Below, piece after piece: positions 11,935 to 23,310 of a DNA stretch of 64,000 nucleotides. Positions within the stretch are counted from its first letter, which is position 1. Each line of letters starts with the position of its first letter. The position numbers were made by a program, and so were the translations under genes. The notes beneath the pieces are model-generated. The model was not told the origin of the DNA. It worked only from the letters and a program-made list of their open reading frames with translations, and searched no databases. The stretch is from Trametes villosa (Eukaryota; Basidiomycota; Agaricomycetes; Polyporales; Polyporaceae), in NCBI GenBank assembly GCA_002964805.2, contig PUDQ02000056.1, positions 491,565 through 555,564 of the forward strand, read 5' to 3'.

Positions 11935-12663
11935 GCGCGCTGCTATCAGGACGTGATTACTACGGTACGTATGTGATGGATGCAGTCTTCGGAACCTCCC
12001 GCTCAACCTCTCCGCCCTTCAACGGCAGCTGTACAAAATGTACTAAAGGATGCAATAGGATTAGCGGCTGTGTAAACTTTCACACAAGCGGGTGCACTTG
12101 CGTATGGAAGATTGGTCTGATATCTAACTCCGAAAGCTTACAACATAACATAGCTGTACCGCCCTCGAAGAGGGTCGCGTGTGCCGCGGAGTGACTCTGC
12201 TGCAATATGAGACGAGGTGGTGGTGAGTAACCCGTCGACTCGGATGGCACGAAAAACCACTGCACTCACTGGCTGAGGAGAAGCTCGTGAAGGCGAGGTG
12301 TATCACTGTCTCGTAAACGATAGGCAATGCCGTTGGGCGCATCATAATTTGGTGTGGAGGCGTCGCGTGAGTATTTCGCACCTGCCGGAACAGCTCAAAG
12401 CGCTGTTGAGTCGTGGCCCTATGACCGCGCGCAGCTATCCCGCAGACAAGGCCGAGATATCGGCACCACCAGATGGTGCTCCTCTTAGGCGGAAGAGGAC
12501 TTTGAGCGCTTCTAGCCGTAGGATTTAATCTCGTAGCGACACGTAGGACCACAGTGACTACAACACCCTCGCTACCCCATCAAGTACAAGTGAGTGCTAG
12601 TCTCGCTACAGCCCCGAGTCTATGCGCTGCATACTAGCCCTTTCCCCTTCAACCCCTAGACAC
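11935..12663. other. Intergenic, no gene seen
   Basis: No protein-like frame with splice sites is seen between reductase 2 and the fifth small secreted protein gene. No clear TATA box was found. Confidence 0.4.
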
Positions 12664-12962
12664 ATGCAGCTCGCCATCATCACCAGCCTTACCCTCGCCT
12701 TCGCCAACCTCGGCCTCGTCACGGCCAACCCTGCCGCTCTTCTTGCCCGACAGGGCACGAAAGACTGCACGGCCCACCAGACGAACTGCGGACCCGGCAC
12801 CGACAACTGTGCGGAGTGCAAGATCGGCGGACACATCACAGGGTGGGTGTGCGCGCCCATTGTACCCGGGCAGCCGGTGCGTTTCCTCGAGGCTGGCTCT
12901 GCGCGTGGGTTTTGCTGATAGTTCTTTCCTAGCCGATCTGTGAGGGCATGAGGGATGACTAG
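12664..12962 (+). CDS. Small secreted six-cysteine protein, copy 5
   Basis: Predicted 80-residue secreted peptide. Exon 1 is 12664-12876 and exon 2 is 12933-12962, joined by a phase-0 intron with donor GTGCGT and acceptor TTCCTAG. The signal peptide is followed by NPAALLARQ and a core spaced C-x6-C-x6-C-x2-C-x10-C-x10-C, most like copy 1, with the family Trp-x-Cys motif (GWVC). Exon 2 encodes PICEGMRDD and the stop. An upstream in-frame ATG at 12622 would add 14 residues in front of the signal peptide and is not preferred. It lies between the second and third reductases, so the two families are physically mixed and not just adjacent. Confidence 0.65.
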
Positions 12963-13781
12963 GGAAGGGCTTCATGTGAGCTTTAGATAGCGGTACTCGG
13001 CAAACAAAGAGTAGAGAAAGCAGCATTCTATTCCCGAAGTGTGCTCGTTCGACGTTGGATTGAACAGAACGAACCTTAGCAGATCTCGTCTTAGGTAGTT
13101 CACGGGAAACCACCAGCTTGTAACGCATCCACATGTGCATCGAAGGGCCTCGGTCTTCCTGAACTCGCAGGCGCGCCTCGCCCCGAAGTTTTCTTAGCGT
13201 GTTACTGAGTGGGCTGCACCGGTACAAGCCTGCGCCCTTCAGGCCACGGTCAATGCAATACCTGCTCTTTTAACGCAGGCAGCCCGGAAGACGCACTGCG
13301 CGCCGCGGTATGTGGGAGCGCTAGCGAGAACTCACCGACATATCCACCTTCGCTCCGCAACCCGAGGGGTACAACCATCCGGCAGCGCTCGGGTTCCCCG
13401 AGTCGCTCTCTACAAAACATTTCAGCGACAGCCACTGGAAGTCAACAACAACCATAACACGTGAAGGGTGTACGATACGGCGAGCGGTCATGCGCGCAGG
13501 CTTGAGACGCGCTCACCTCGGCGACGAGACCCCTGCCCGAGAACGTCTTGGTGAGCAACCCCCGAACCCACCGTCGTCCGCTCATCGCTGAATGGCCTCA
13601 TATATGCAGTCGGCTGATAATGGCGTACTGACGCCGCTTACTGGTCTCGCCGAACGTCGTCGTAATACCCGCAGAGGGCCGGCGGTCGGGAGATGTCGAC
13701 GAGTACTTAAGGCTGTCGTGCTGAAGCAACTTTCACAGCGCTCTCCATCTCCCTCATAACTTCATAACTTACCTCGCAAGC
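12963..13781. other. Intergenic, no gene seen
   Basis: No gene is seen. The only core-promoter-like sequence upstream of reductase 3 is TACTTAAG near 13704, a weak candidate. Confidence 0.35.
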
Positions 13782-15172
13782 ATGCCCGCCGTCTCCGCCC
13801 CTTCAAAGATCCTCGTCACCGGGGCCAACGGCTTCCTCGGCGTGTGGCAGGTCCGCGAGCTCCTCGATCGGGGGTATTCCGTCCGCGGGCAAGTGCGCTC
13901 CGCCGGGAAGGGCGAAGCGCTGAAGACGCTGCTGCAGAAGAAGCAGCCCAAGGTCGCCGACAAGTTCGAGTACGTCGTCGTGCCTGACATTGCCGTGGTA
14001 CGTCGTCTGTTCGAGCTGGGGTCGTACTCGCCGCGTGCGATCGTGCTGACGGGGCGTCTAGGAGGGCGCGTTCGACGAGGCTGTCAAGGGGGTAGACGCC
14101 ATCATCCACGGCGCGTCCCCGGTTACGTTGTGGGCGGGCGACCCGCAGGACCTCATTCGTCCCGCCCGTGACGGCGCGACCGCCCTCCTGAAGAGTGCCG
14201 TCAAAAACGGGTGCGATATCAGGAAGTATACTCACCCGGGAATGCGCTCATCTTGTATGTAGCGCAGGGATCAAGCGTGTCGTCTTCACGTCTTCTATCG
14301 TCGCTACGATGGCGACGGAGGCTCCTGTTAAAGTGTACACCGAGGACGACTGGAGTGAAGAGCCTGTTAAGAACGTCGAACAGCTCGGGAAGGACGCACC
14401 AGGGCAAGACAAGTATGACGCGAGCAAGGTGCTTGCAGAGAAAGGTGCGGGTTTGTCTTCCAGCGGCGGGGGGATGTCTGGCTCAGTCGCTATTTCAGCC
14501 GCATGGGAGATCTACAAGGCGCACAAGCACGAAATCAGCTGGGATCTGTCCGTCATCCAGCCCGCGTTCGTCTTCGGGGTACGTACAGGGGAGCTTTCTG
14601 GGTCTCGCTGTTGCTGAGTTGACTGAATCGCCATAGCCCCTCGCCGACGATCCCCCGACTCCCGCGGAGATGACTTCGACCCAGGGACTTCTGTGGGTCT
14701 CCTTCTTCAGCGCTCCGCAGCCCAGCACTCGGCTCTTGCACTACTTCAACTACGTCGACGTGCGGGACGTCACCGAAGCTCACATCCGCGCGCTCGAGGT
14801 CAAAGCCGCCGGCGGAGAGCGCATACTGGCCACTGCTGGTACGTTCGTGCCTCGCCGCCTCGTCTCGATGGCTGACCGCACGTTTCGCTTCACAGATGAA
14901 ACCACCTGGCAAGCTTGGCGTAAGTGTCTCCACTCATCATCGAAGTAGACGGTCGCTGACTGATCTGTCACCTAGTGGACGTCGCGAAGGAACAGAACCT
15001 CCTACCGCGCCTCGAGAAGACGTGGCCGGGCGCGCCAAAGGGTCCGTTTCCGGTCGCCTCGAATGAGAAGTCGAAGCACATCCTCGGGTTGAAGTACAAG
15101 CCACTCTCCGAGACGGTTAAGGACATCGTCGAGGACTTCTCGGCGCGTGGATGGTTGAAACATCTCGAGTAG
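13782..15172 (+). CDS. NAD(P)-dependent extended-SDR reductase, copy 3
   Basis: 349-residue paralogue. Seven exons: 13782-13997, 14062-14210, 14263-14444, 14499-14578, 14637-14838, 14896-14919, 14976-15172. Exons 1-4 have the same lengths as in copy 1 and exon 6 the same 24 bp as in copy 2. For intron 2 the acceptor at GTAG (14261-14262) keeps the frame, while the AG six bases downstream does not. The motifs are TGANGFLG at residues 13-20, TSS, YDASK and NYVDVRDV, with C-terminal RGWLK. All catalytic positions are kept. Likely cytosolic carbonyl reductase; the substrate is unknown. Confidence 0.85.
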
Positions 15173-16164
15173 CTGGTGTTGGGAGAATGATCCAGCACGA
15201 GCCCTCAGAACACCGATCGGGGATCGCGTAGGCTTTGGTATTTCAATGATGTGTAATATATTTACCTGGGTGTAGTCTGAGATTTATATGATTTAGCCAG
15301 GGCCAGAGATATTCGTGGATATGGTCCTCGAAGAGGGGCGGAGCTCGAGGGGATTCGAAGGGACTCGGAGCGAGTGAGTGGCTGTAAGTAAGTGCCAGGA
15401 GACAGGCGTAGCCATGGGCGCTTGCGACTGACATGCAGGGCGCGGCTGTTGCCGACGGCCGCAAGCGCTCTTAAGCCTCAACCACCACCGCCGCCGCCGC
15501 AATGCAGAACTCCTGCTCACAACGTTTGAACCCGTTGGCCAATATGCTCTGTCGCTTCTATGGCTGACGGGTAAGCATGCGAATGGTAGTTATACGAGGT
15601 GGTATGCCCGATCTGCTGGGCTCGCACTGGAGCAATTAGCTGAAGACCGACGCGTAGGGCCGTCGGCAGCGGGAAGGCCCGACCAAACCTACACAGGTGC
15701 GCGTCTCGTTCGTTTTTGGACTGGAGACCTTGTTCTCAACGTGTCCAGGGATCTGAATCGCGCCAACGTACAGGCCTTGAATTGAAAATGTCAACGACCG
15801 GCACGGGTGCGCCCTTTAACCGGGTGTATGCCGCCTTCTGTCATCGCTCTAAGCAGCAGGACACCCGCTCACTTTGCCAGTGGTATCCTACTCCGTTGGG
15901 GTAGAACGGTGATTTGAGTGGCCAGAGCTCGTGCATCATGGATCCCCCACGCTCCTGTCATCGACATCCGCCAGAATGTGACAGCTTACGTGGTGGACGC
16001 CGCGCCACAAGTCGAATACCCTAGGGTCCAATGCACCACCGACGTTCTCATGGAAGCCTCTCCGCAGTTGCACGCCCGCTGCCTAGGGCATATCAGGGGT
16101 ACTTGTCGACGTAGATTCTTCGACGGCGCCGACACCTGCCAGTCTCTCTCGCCTCACCACAGCC
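15173..16164. other. Intergenic; left part of a duplicated segment
   Basis: No gene is seen up to about 15.7 kb. From about 15.72 to 16.16 kb the sequence aligns with 53.70-54.17 kb; for example the 16-mer CATCGACATCCGCCAG occurs in both, at matching distance before the DUF6534-like start codons. This is the upstream flank carried along in a segmental duplication. Confidence 0.5.
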
Positions 16165-16800
16165 ATGGCCACCTCGACGCCCTCGCTCGCCGTCGACGAC
16201 ATGCCCATACTCACCCTGGAACACACTTTTAGTGCAATATTCCTCGGCACATGCGTTGGCCTCGTGTATGTCTACGGGGACTCCGGCGTCCTCGCGTCCC
16301 TTGTGTGCAAGTGCTAAAATCTCTCGCGCAGGCTATACGGGATGACGACCTATCAGACGCATCGATACTTCCGTCAATACAACTCGGACGCTCGAGTACT
16401 GAAGCTGACAGTAGGTTCGCCAGCTCCCCGATTGCTATCGACTATTCACATGATGCCAGGTCCTCGCGTTATTGTCAGCAATATTTCGCTCACGACGCCA
16501 TCGTTCACTAACGCTAGCGGGGATGTTAGCTTAGCAGATACACTGCATGCCGCTGTATGCGTTCATATCTGGTACGTCTATATCTTCACGTCTCGAGGTG
16601 ACGTGAACGCAACGATCATGAACTCTCGACAGTTACTACTACCTCGTTGGGAGTCGAGAGCATCACTCGGTTTTGGCGTACGGAGTCTGGTGCGTTATTT
16701 ACTTCGTTATCTGTATGAAGTTGTAACTGATGGGCGGATCTCGTAGGTCCTTGAGAGTACGTTACCTCCTGAAATGGATGCGAACGTTCTTTTAATCACC
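16165..16800 (+). pseudogene. DUF6534-like membrane protein gene, decayed copy 1
   Basis: DUF6534-type proteins are multi-pass membrane proteins expanded in basidiomycetes; function unknown. Exon 1 (16165-16265) and exon 2 (16332-16410) splice in frame into a first membrane helix followed by LYGMTTYQTHRYF and a LKLT segment, as expected for the family. Further on, ADTLHAAVCVH and, after an intron, YYYLVGSR...YGVW match the third and fourth family segments. Between LKLT and ADTLH no phase-compatible splice was found and the frame has a stop, and I could not assemble the 3' half (the FYLHRIHV block found in the other copies). I therefore call it a probable pseudogene. The start ATG at 16165 aligns with that of the copy at 54170. 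Confidence 0.55.
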
Positions 16801-17498
16801 GTGTCATAGATTCTCGCTCTCGTGACCGTAGGCGACCGGTCACAGTACTGTGAGCTGGACGCGCTACTTACCGTATCCTTTCATAGGTAAGGCCCTCCGG
16901 GCAGACCTGGACTACGTTCAGCACGAGTACAGACAAGCACACAAAGGATACCAGACCAAATCCAGAATATTTATAGAAGAAAATCGTGCCAGGACACGGA
17001 TCGAGACAGTCAGCAAGGGGTTTCGACTGAGTACGCGAAACAGAGCGCAATCAAACAGCGCCGAAAAGTGGCAAATGCCGGGGGGCCGAGATTTGAACGC
17101 TCGCCGCCGGTTACACTCCCCTTAACGCAATTACGATAGATCAATCGTCCGTACCGTCACCGGTAAAATGCATGGGGAGCTCTCCCTCTACTCTACAGCG
17201 GGCCTAGATGCGATCACCAGACGCACTGCACGCACACCGAGTAGGCCCAGAGTGGAGGACACGGGGGAGCGTCGCGTACGATGGGTCATGGCGAGCATGC
17301 AAATGACGTCACACGCCGGATCTACAATGAGATGGAACTCCGCTTACCCAGTTCTACCCAAAGCATCCTCGGGGTTTTAACATTCCGCTTCAGCCCCCAG
17401 TCCACTATCCATCGGGCGCTTTGCCTTGTATTCGCTTGTCCTTTCACCGAGCTTCTCACGCAAGACCTGCAGGCACGGAAGAGCTAGACTTGGTATTA
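16801..17498. other. Intergenic, no gene seen
   Basis: No coding signal is seen. On the minus strand near 17085-17105 a GTTCAAATC sequence resembles a tRNA T-loop, but the stem does not pair and no acceptor stem was found. Confidence 0.35.
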
Positions 17499-18213
17499 CT
17501 ACGGGCGGAATGCAAAGGTCGTAGGGCGCGGGTCGTAGTCGAAGTCAAAGAGCGGGTCCATAAAGGTACGATCCTTGTCTAACCCTCCAGCTTCCTCGCG
17601 TACTACGGGATGCTCCGAGCCGCTCGATGAAGAATTGCTGTTCTGTGATTGGTCCGGGTACCTCGGCGTAGTGGCACGCACAGCGGGTAAGTCCACCGCC
17701 GGTCTGGGCATGACGTCGGTGGAGTCGGGCGCGGCGTGCCCCTGGGTCTAGATGGGGGTGGACGTCAGAACAGTCCAGGCCTTTGAGATGCTGCAAACAT
17801 ACCTCTCGCAGCGGAGCTACAGTACCCATAAAAGTGTGCAAGTCCCGACCGGTCGAGATGCCTGGGAGCCACGGGACCCGGATATATGCATGTCTCACAG
17901 AAGCCCATTCGTTCCAGTTCGCCACCACGAACTCGACCTCCCCTGCACCGGACGGTTGTACACCGACTATCTCCCCATGAATGTCCGTGCGCATGGCGGT
18001 CAAAGGAGCCCGAACTGCGGTGGGAAAGAACGAGACAAGTTCAGGTGAGTCGATGACATAGTAGAGGTGGACTTTGGTGCCGATGCCAAGTGGGCGGGAT
18101 GGGCAGACAAGTAACCGGCAGTGGGCGACCCCGGAGACCTGAGACGGAGAGTCGTCGAACATCATGGTGATGAAAAGAGTGGTGAAGGGTTTGGACATGG
18201 TGCTGGTGGACAT
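17499..18213 (-). CDS. Two-exon orphan protein with acidic Ser-rich tail
   Basis: 219-residue protein I do not recognise. Exon 1 is 18213-17803 (137 codons) and exon 2 is 17747-17499 (83 codons), joined by a 55-bp phase-0 intron with donor GTATGT, branch TTCTGAC and acceptor ATCTAG. The N-terminal two thirds looks globular, with alternating hydrophobic strands around residues 30-125; the C-terminus has a Ser-run (NSNSSSSGSEHP) and ends MDPLFDFDYDPRPTTFAF. No signal peptide or membrane helix is seen. The start is taken at MSTSTMSKP; upstream in-frame codons to 18321 are possible. The clean intron and good frame make this a likely gene, function unknown. Confidence 0.6.
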
Positions 18214-19309
18214 GGCGTGGATGGGATGTAGGCAAAGGAGGGAGTGTCGTGCAGGTGCAGTGTTGGCCAAAGGAGGGTGGGGTTTTGAGAGCGGAGTGTT
18301 CGCTTGCTTAGCGAGTTTCACGGCGCGCTACGAAGCAAGGGATAATTGAGCACACTCAAAAACAGTGGTCAGGGTCATGGGGAAGCGGCGAGTTCGGTCG
18401 TAGCATTTTTGAGGGTGGTCGCTAAATCAATGCGCAGTGTGAGAATAGGGGTTATTTGCAGTGGTGGTCAACGCCATGGAGTAGTATGTATTGCGCACGG
18501 AGCAATACAAGATCTCTGGGTCGATGGCTCCACAAATTGGCTCCGGTCTGGCCATCGCCTCCCCGCGTAGAGCTCTGAGTCTCTGCCGCACGCGAGACAC
18601 ATGCGAGCACACCACGCAATACAAGCGCCGGCCCCACCTAAGTCAATAAAATTGTGTTGCAACTAACCTCTGATGTGACGGGGCTTCCATCGCCACACAC
18701 CAACTAAATATGTGTGCAATCACTGGCGTATACTATCGACTCTTACATTGGCAAACAGGATGTCCGAAAGTGGACTCTGTGCCTGTTGCCTAGATGTTGG
18801 CCTTGGCGTTTGATACATCAGAACATCAGTTTCAAATTCCATATCTTATCTCTGATTTCTAGCAGGATACACCTTTTGAGTGTTCTAGAACACGAGCACA
18901 TGGTCTGATGTCTCAGCATGCCCTGCTGATCAAGATGATGTCATCTGGTATCTCGTCGGCACATATATAGCATGAAGAAGTACCAGTCGCCTACCACTTC
19001 CCCACATGAGCGCCTTAGGAAAAGTATCATGGCAGTGCGTGTGTTCGGCTTCTGAATGAGAAGATATACTCAACAACTAATAAAGTATGTTTTTGTGTCA
19101 GGAGATAATCTATGCTTGGACGACATGTCACTATTTATTAGGGCATGAGTCTACTCCCAGATCACCGCTCGTCATTGTACGTAATATTCAAGACACTTCG
19201 GGTAGCCAGATCAAACTCTCTGCTCGGCCTGTATCGCCTTATCGTATCTGTATCGCTCAACGCCCAGCTAACGTGCGCTCTCCCCCTCTGCATAGTCAGT
19301 CCAGTCATC
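18214..19309. other. Lower-GC intergenic stretch, no gene seen
   Basis: More AT-rich than its surroundings, particularly 18.65-19.1 kb. No protein-like frame with splice signals was found. Confidence 0.35.
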
Positions 19310-19659
19310 ATGCCAGACCCATTCCCGGTCAGTGTTCCCTCATGGTATCAAACACGTTATGCGGTAAGGCTCACTTTAAGTCAGATCCATACCAAAGTAT
19401 TTTTCTTGGAGGGTGGACACACACGTACCGGGGTGGTCAGTGACACTGAGACAATCGAGGTGAGTTTTCAGATCGTTCAGTGTCAAATGATACTCATCTG
19501 TGTCTTTAGGGCCTCCGATTCGTGATAATCATGCTTGATGATGGAAGTCCTAGGCCGGTGAAGCTACCGTATGTTAATTTGCTTGAAACCAGCTCAGTTT
19601 TACGACTCAGTTTTTTGCACAGGCTTAGCAGTGTCAACACGGTCACCAAGCCACTCTGA
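19310..19659 (+). CDS. Small three-exon orphan protein
   Basis: Predicted 81-residue protein from exons 19310-19459, 19510-19568 and 19623-19659; phases fit (50 codons; 59 bp; 37 bp), with donors GTGAGT and GTATGT and acceptors CTTTAG and GCACAG. The protein starts MPDPFPVSVPSWY and has alternating polar/hydrophobic strands without signal peptide or membrane helix. I recognise no family. It could be a remnant of a longer gene, but three in-phase splice junctions ending at a stop argue for a real short gene. It lies in an AT-richer stretch. Confidence 0.4.
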
Positions 19660-19841
19660 AGGACCAAGTTGGCTGACGTGATGTACTATCATGCTAGCGA
19701 ATCACAAATCGTGCTGTCACCTGATGTACCGGAGCGGACGAGTAAACATTGATGAATAAATCAAGGTTTCCCCAGCGCCCTCTGCTAAGCGGTATCACAA
19801 CTCCGAGTCGTGGGCCGAGCGAGTTGCTCCCTGCCAACACC

Positions 19842-20363
19842 ATGGCTTCACAGACTGTCTACCGTGTCTATCAACCTCCTGATAGCATGCTTCATATCTT
19901 GGCGACTACAGCGACACACACCAGAACAGACGTCTGTGCTCCAGACAGCAATCCTGAGCTGCACTGGCGCCCATGGCTACGTGAGGAGGAGATCGCGCGG
20001 ATGGGCATGGACGCTTTCAACTTCCGGTACTCGAGTTTCTCCTTCGCACCAACGCAATGGCGGATTGTCACAGAGGAACCCCTCCCTCTGGGTGAACCCG
20101 TCAACCTCCTCGGCAACATCGGGCGCGGGCCAGGTGTGATTGTCCTACAAGACGTTGCGGGCTTGACGGACGATGGCGAACTCCTGCTATACGGTTGGGT
20201 TCTCAGCCCATACCAGGCGGTGACCAGTACCTCTGGGGGATTCATGGCTGCAGTAGACTTTGTGGTACCTTACCGCTCAGCTCAACTCAACCTCCTCCTC
20301 CGGCTCATCTGTGGCCTACCCCGGTCTATCGCTCACCGCGTCCTACGACTCCGGTACAGGTGA
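19842..20363 (+). CDS. Orphan protein, possibly frameshifted at its 3' end
   Basis: A 173-codon frame from an ATG in good context gives a protein-like sequence (MASQTVYRVYQPPDSM..., then HWRPWLREEE and a Gly-rich, strand-like part around residues 85-140). I do not recognise it. From about 20262 the protein-like character moves to the +1 frame, which reads Ser/Gly-rich text (NSTSSSGSSVAYPG) and runs to about 20400 before possible introns and a stop at 20584-20586. No intron of credible size joins the two frames, so either the gene ends at 20363 or a one-base change has broken a longer gene ending near 20586. Confidence 0.4.
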   Translation: MASQTVYRVYQPPDSMLHILATTATHTRTDVCAPDSNPELHWRPWLREEEIARMGMDAFNFRYSSFSFAPTQWRIVTEEPLPLGEPVNLLGNIGRGPGVIVLQDVAGLTDDGELLLYGWVLSPYQAVTSTSGGFMAAVDFVVPYRSAQLNLLLRLICGLPRSIAHRVLRLRYR

Positions 20364-20589
20364 AGCCCTTTTACATGGTGGCAGTATCAGTCCAGTTCAG
20401 CTGATCATATGCCAGGTTGTACCGTACCTACGTGTCTCTGAGACAAGGTACCCACTAACCTGCTTCCGAACTTTGCCAGGTGAGTCGCACGGCCAGGTAC
20501 CAAATATGGCGCTCACACTCTCCGCAGACGTGCGGGCCGGCCGACCACTTCTGCATGTTCACAAGGCGACCACGGATGGGTGTTGAGGC

Positions 20590-23310
20590 GGACGAGAGGA
20601 CAAAGATGTACACAAAAACTAAGGGAATACACATACGAGATAGTGTCTCCTTACTGCATGATAGCGCCGTTCCGTGACCTGCCGCCCCGCCTATCTTTGA
20701 TTCTTTGCCCCAGTGACCTGCGCGTACTAGTCAGGGGATAGCAGCTACCGCGCAAAGAACATGTTAGCGCGAGAATGGAAATCAACCGACGGACAAATTG
20801 AAGATAAACGTACCGCGCGAGCGCGACGCCAGTGCACATCCTCATCCGTGTTCATCTAGCCGCGTGAGCGTTGTAGCGGTGGACACGTAGTCTGCTCTGA
20901 CGTAGCAAAGTGTCGGGAGACGAGTCAGCGTACTAGCAGGCGTGCTGTATGGCAGACGTGTACGTGCTGGATGGCCGGGATGTCGACGCGGGCACAGATT
21001 TGCAGGATGTACGTGAGCCTCAGGAGGGTAAACGACCATATGTACGTTCGACGGCACATGCACGCGCCGGCATACACCTCACTTGTTCGCCCGCCCGGAA
21101 GTGGATAACGCGCCTGCTCGCTCTGCGCCCTGGCAAACTGCGTCAGCCCGGCTGTACAGTGTGGAGAGACACCGAAACCGCGCGGCGGCCCGACGCACCG
21201 TCCCTCGATTGGCAGCCGGGCGCCGTGCCTCTAGCCAGCGCATGCCTGCTGCTGCTTCACATCAATGGTACCGGCCCGCAGATAGAACGACAGGCGGCCG
21301 GCATACCGCAGGCGTATCCTGCCGCTCTTCGTGCGCAAATCTGAGCCGATCACGTTGTCAAAGGTAAGACAACGTTTCTGGCCGCAGGCTTGACAGATCG
21401 CCCCGCACCCTGTCCCATATTTTGGTGAGCGTCTAGCGACGGCCGCTGCACTCCACCGTGAAATGCACTCTCGACCTGGACGGCGCACACACCAGCTGTA
21501 AGTGCCGAGGGCTCACCCACATGAGCAAATCCTCGAGAGTGTGACATGTGCATATGAGACCCAGAGGAGGCGACGAGACAACGTAGCTGGCTCGCCTCGG
21601 ACGACTGAATTAGTGAGGCACAGTTGTCACCAAGTCGGTGTCTGCTGCCTCCTTCTCGCTCCCCCATCGACCCCTCTCTTCGAACTCGCGACTCACCTTG
21701 GCGTTTGCGCATCCGTAGGACACACCGACACCGACCGCCTCCGTACCCGTGCTTACAGACCGTCAGCCAGCGGGCGGACACGGACGCGTGTACTCGGCAC
21801 AGTGAGCTATGGCCGTCTCCGTCGATCACATAGGAACCGGCAAGTGGCAAGGCGTGCACGCCCTCCTCCGGGGTTCCCTATAGACTGACATGAGCGTGCA
21901 CGACCACATACAGGTATAGTACAGACGTACAGATTTGCTCGCTGGTGTGTACCGCAAGGCCTCTTCTGAATTTTCCTCGTAACACGGAGATGTGGGCTGC
22001 GCGTGGAGAGCGCCGTTGAGGCAGCGTACCTCGCGCCCAACAATGCGAACACGATGCCCCCGCGCGGTTGTGCTCAATGGTATCGCCAAACGAGCGTTCG
22101 CGCGTGTTGCTCAAGACCGTAGGCGCGGGAAGTCGCAGAGAAAAAGCACAGCGTACGCGGAAAAAGCCTGTGAGTCGGCCTTATGCGAACACGGCTCGAG
22201 AAAGCCGCGGGGTGGGTGAGACAAAGACAGACAGGTGAGAGGATCGCACCGTCCGAGTATATCAAAAGGTCGAGAGACCTGAGCGGTTCCGTCCTTGGGT
22301 GGGTCCTGGCGATGTGATCGGTACCAAGGCCGCGCAAAGGCGAGGACAGCGCCGAAGGAGAGCCAGAGGTCACGCTGAGTCGGCTGTATTGTCTAATAAG
22401 GCGAGGATGAGCGCATTGCGGGGATATAGCGTTTCGGCTATTCAGAACGGACGGAAAGACGGGGAAAGGAGCGACCGACTGCGAGACATGGGGGCGTGGT
22501 AAAAGGTAGAGATGCTGTGGCGAGCACAAGATGGACGACTAAGTACTCACGATTTACGCGATTCCAGGTGCAGGTGAAGAGGCGAAAATGCACAGCCTGT
22601 AGTGCAAGCACCGCCTAAGCGTGCTCTACATGTTCTGTCGGGGTTGGACGTGGGGCGTGGCGGCAATGAAGGGCGCACCGACGGCGAGAAGCAGCAGGCG
22701 AGCAGCACAACTCCCGGAAACGACCATGGGGCAGATTGGCCAAGGCAGAGCAGGCGAGGCGAGAGGCGAGGCGAGAGGTGGGCGAGACGTCCGGATTTGC
22801 ATAGGGCGATGAACTTATTTCGGCATGATGGGCGAGGCCCCCCACGTTCTTGTCAAATCACCGAGCCGTAGTAGGTTATTGTGAGCTTGATGAACCTGGA
22901 AGCGAAGGATGAAAGACAGGGAAAAGGAGCGATATGGGCGGGCGCACCGCAAGATGACTCAGAAAGAAGTCCGAGACGGAATGCAGCCTTCGAGTCGGAA
23001 GCCGTACGGATGAGAACGAGGACATAAGCAGACGCGTAGAGAACAGTCGAGTTCAGCGCGAGGAACGAAGTGAGCTAAATGACCAACGTTTAGAGGCATC
23101 TGTAGACGACGCAGAAGCATGGATGGTGAACTTTTGAACGGTGGACGGTGGACGTGGGAACAGCACGTGAGCGTCTTCATCCTGCACCGCCGAGAAGCAA
23201 CCGAAAGACAGCCTCAGATCTTGGAGTTGCCCACTTAACAAATACGTGGTATGCAGTTCTCAAACCTGTGATAATCATGACGCATCTATGCTAAGTCTAT
23301 CGAGGTACAT
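20590..23310. other. 2.7 kb with no gene recognised
   Basis: Only short open frames without splice support. The 22.2-22.8 kb part is purine-rich (many GAGGCGAGG-type runs near 22750-22780). Nothing matching a transposon end, tRNA or known protein was seen. Confidence 0.35.

Noticed and set aside
17060..17150. Possible tRNA on the minus strand (GTTCAAATC T-loop-like sequence)
   Set aside because: The T-stem has mismatches or a nine-base loop, and no anticodon arm or acceptor stem could be drawn.
4930..23010. Shared GAAGCCGTACGGATG at about 4937 and 22998
   Set aside because: A single 15-base match in opposite contexts with no extension on either side; taken as chance.
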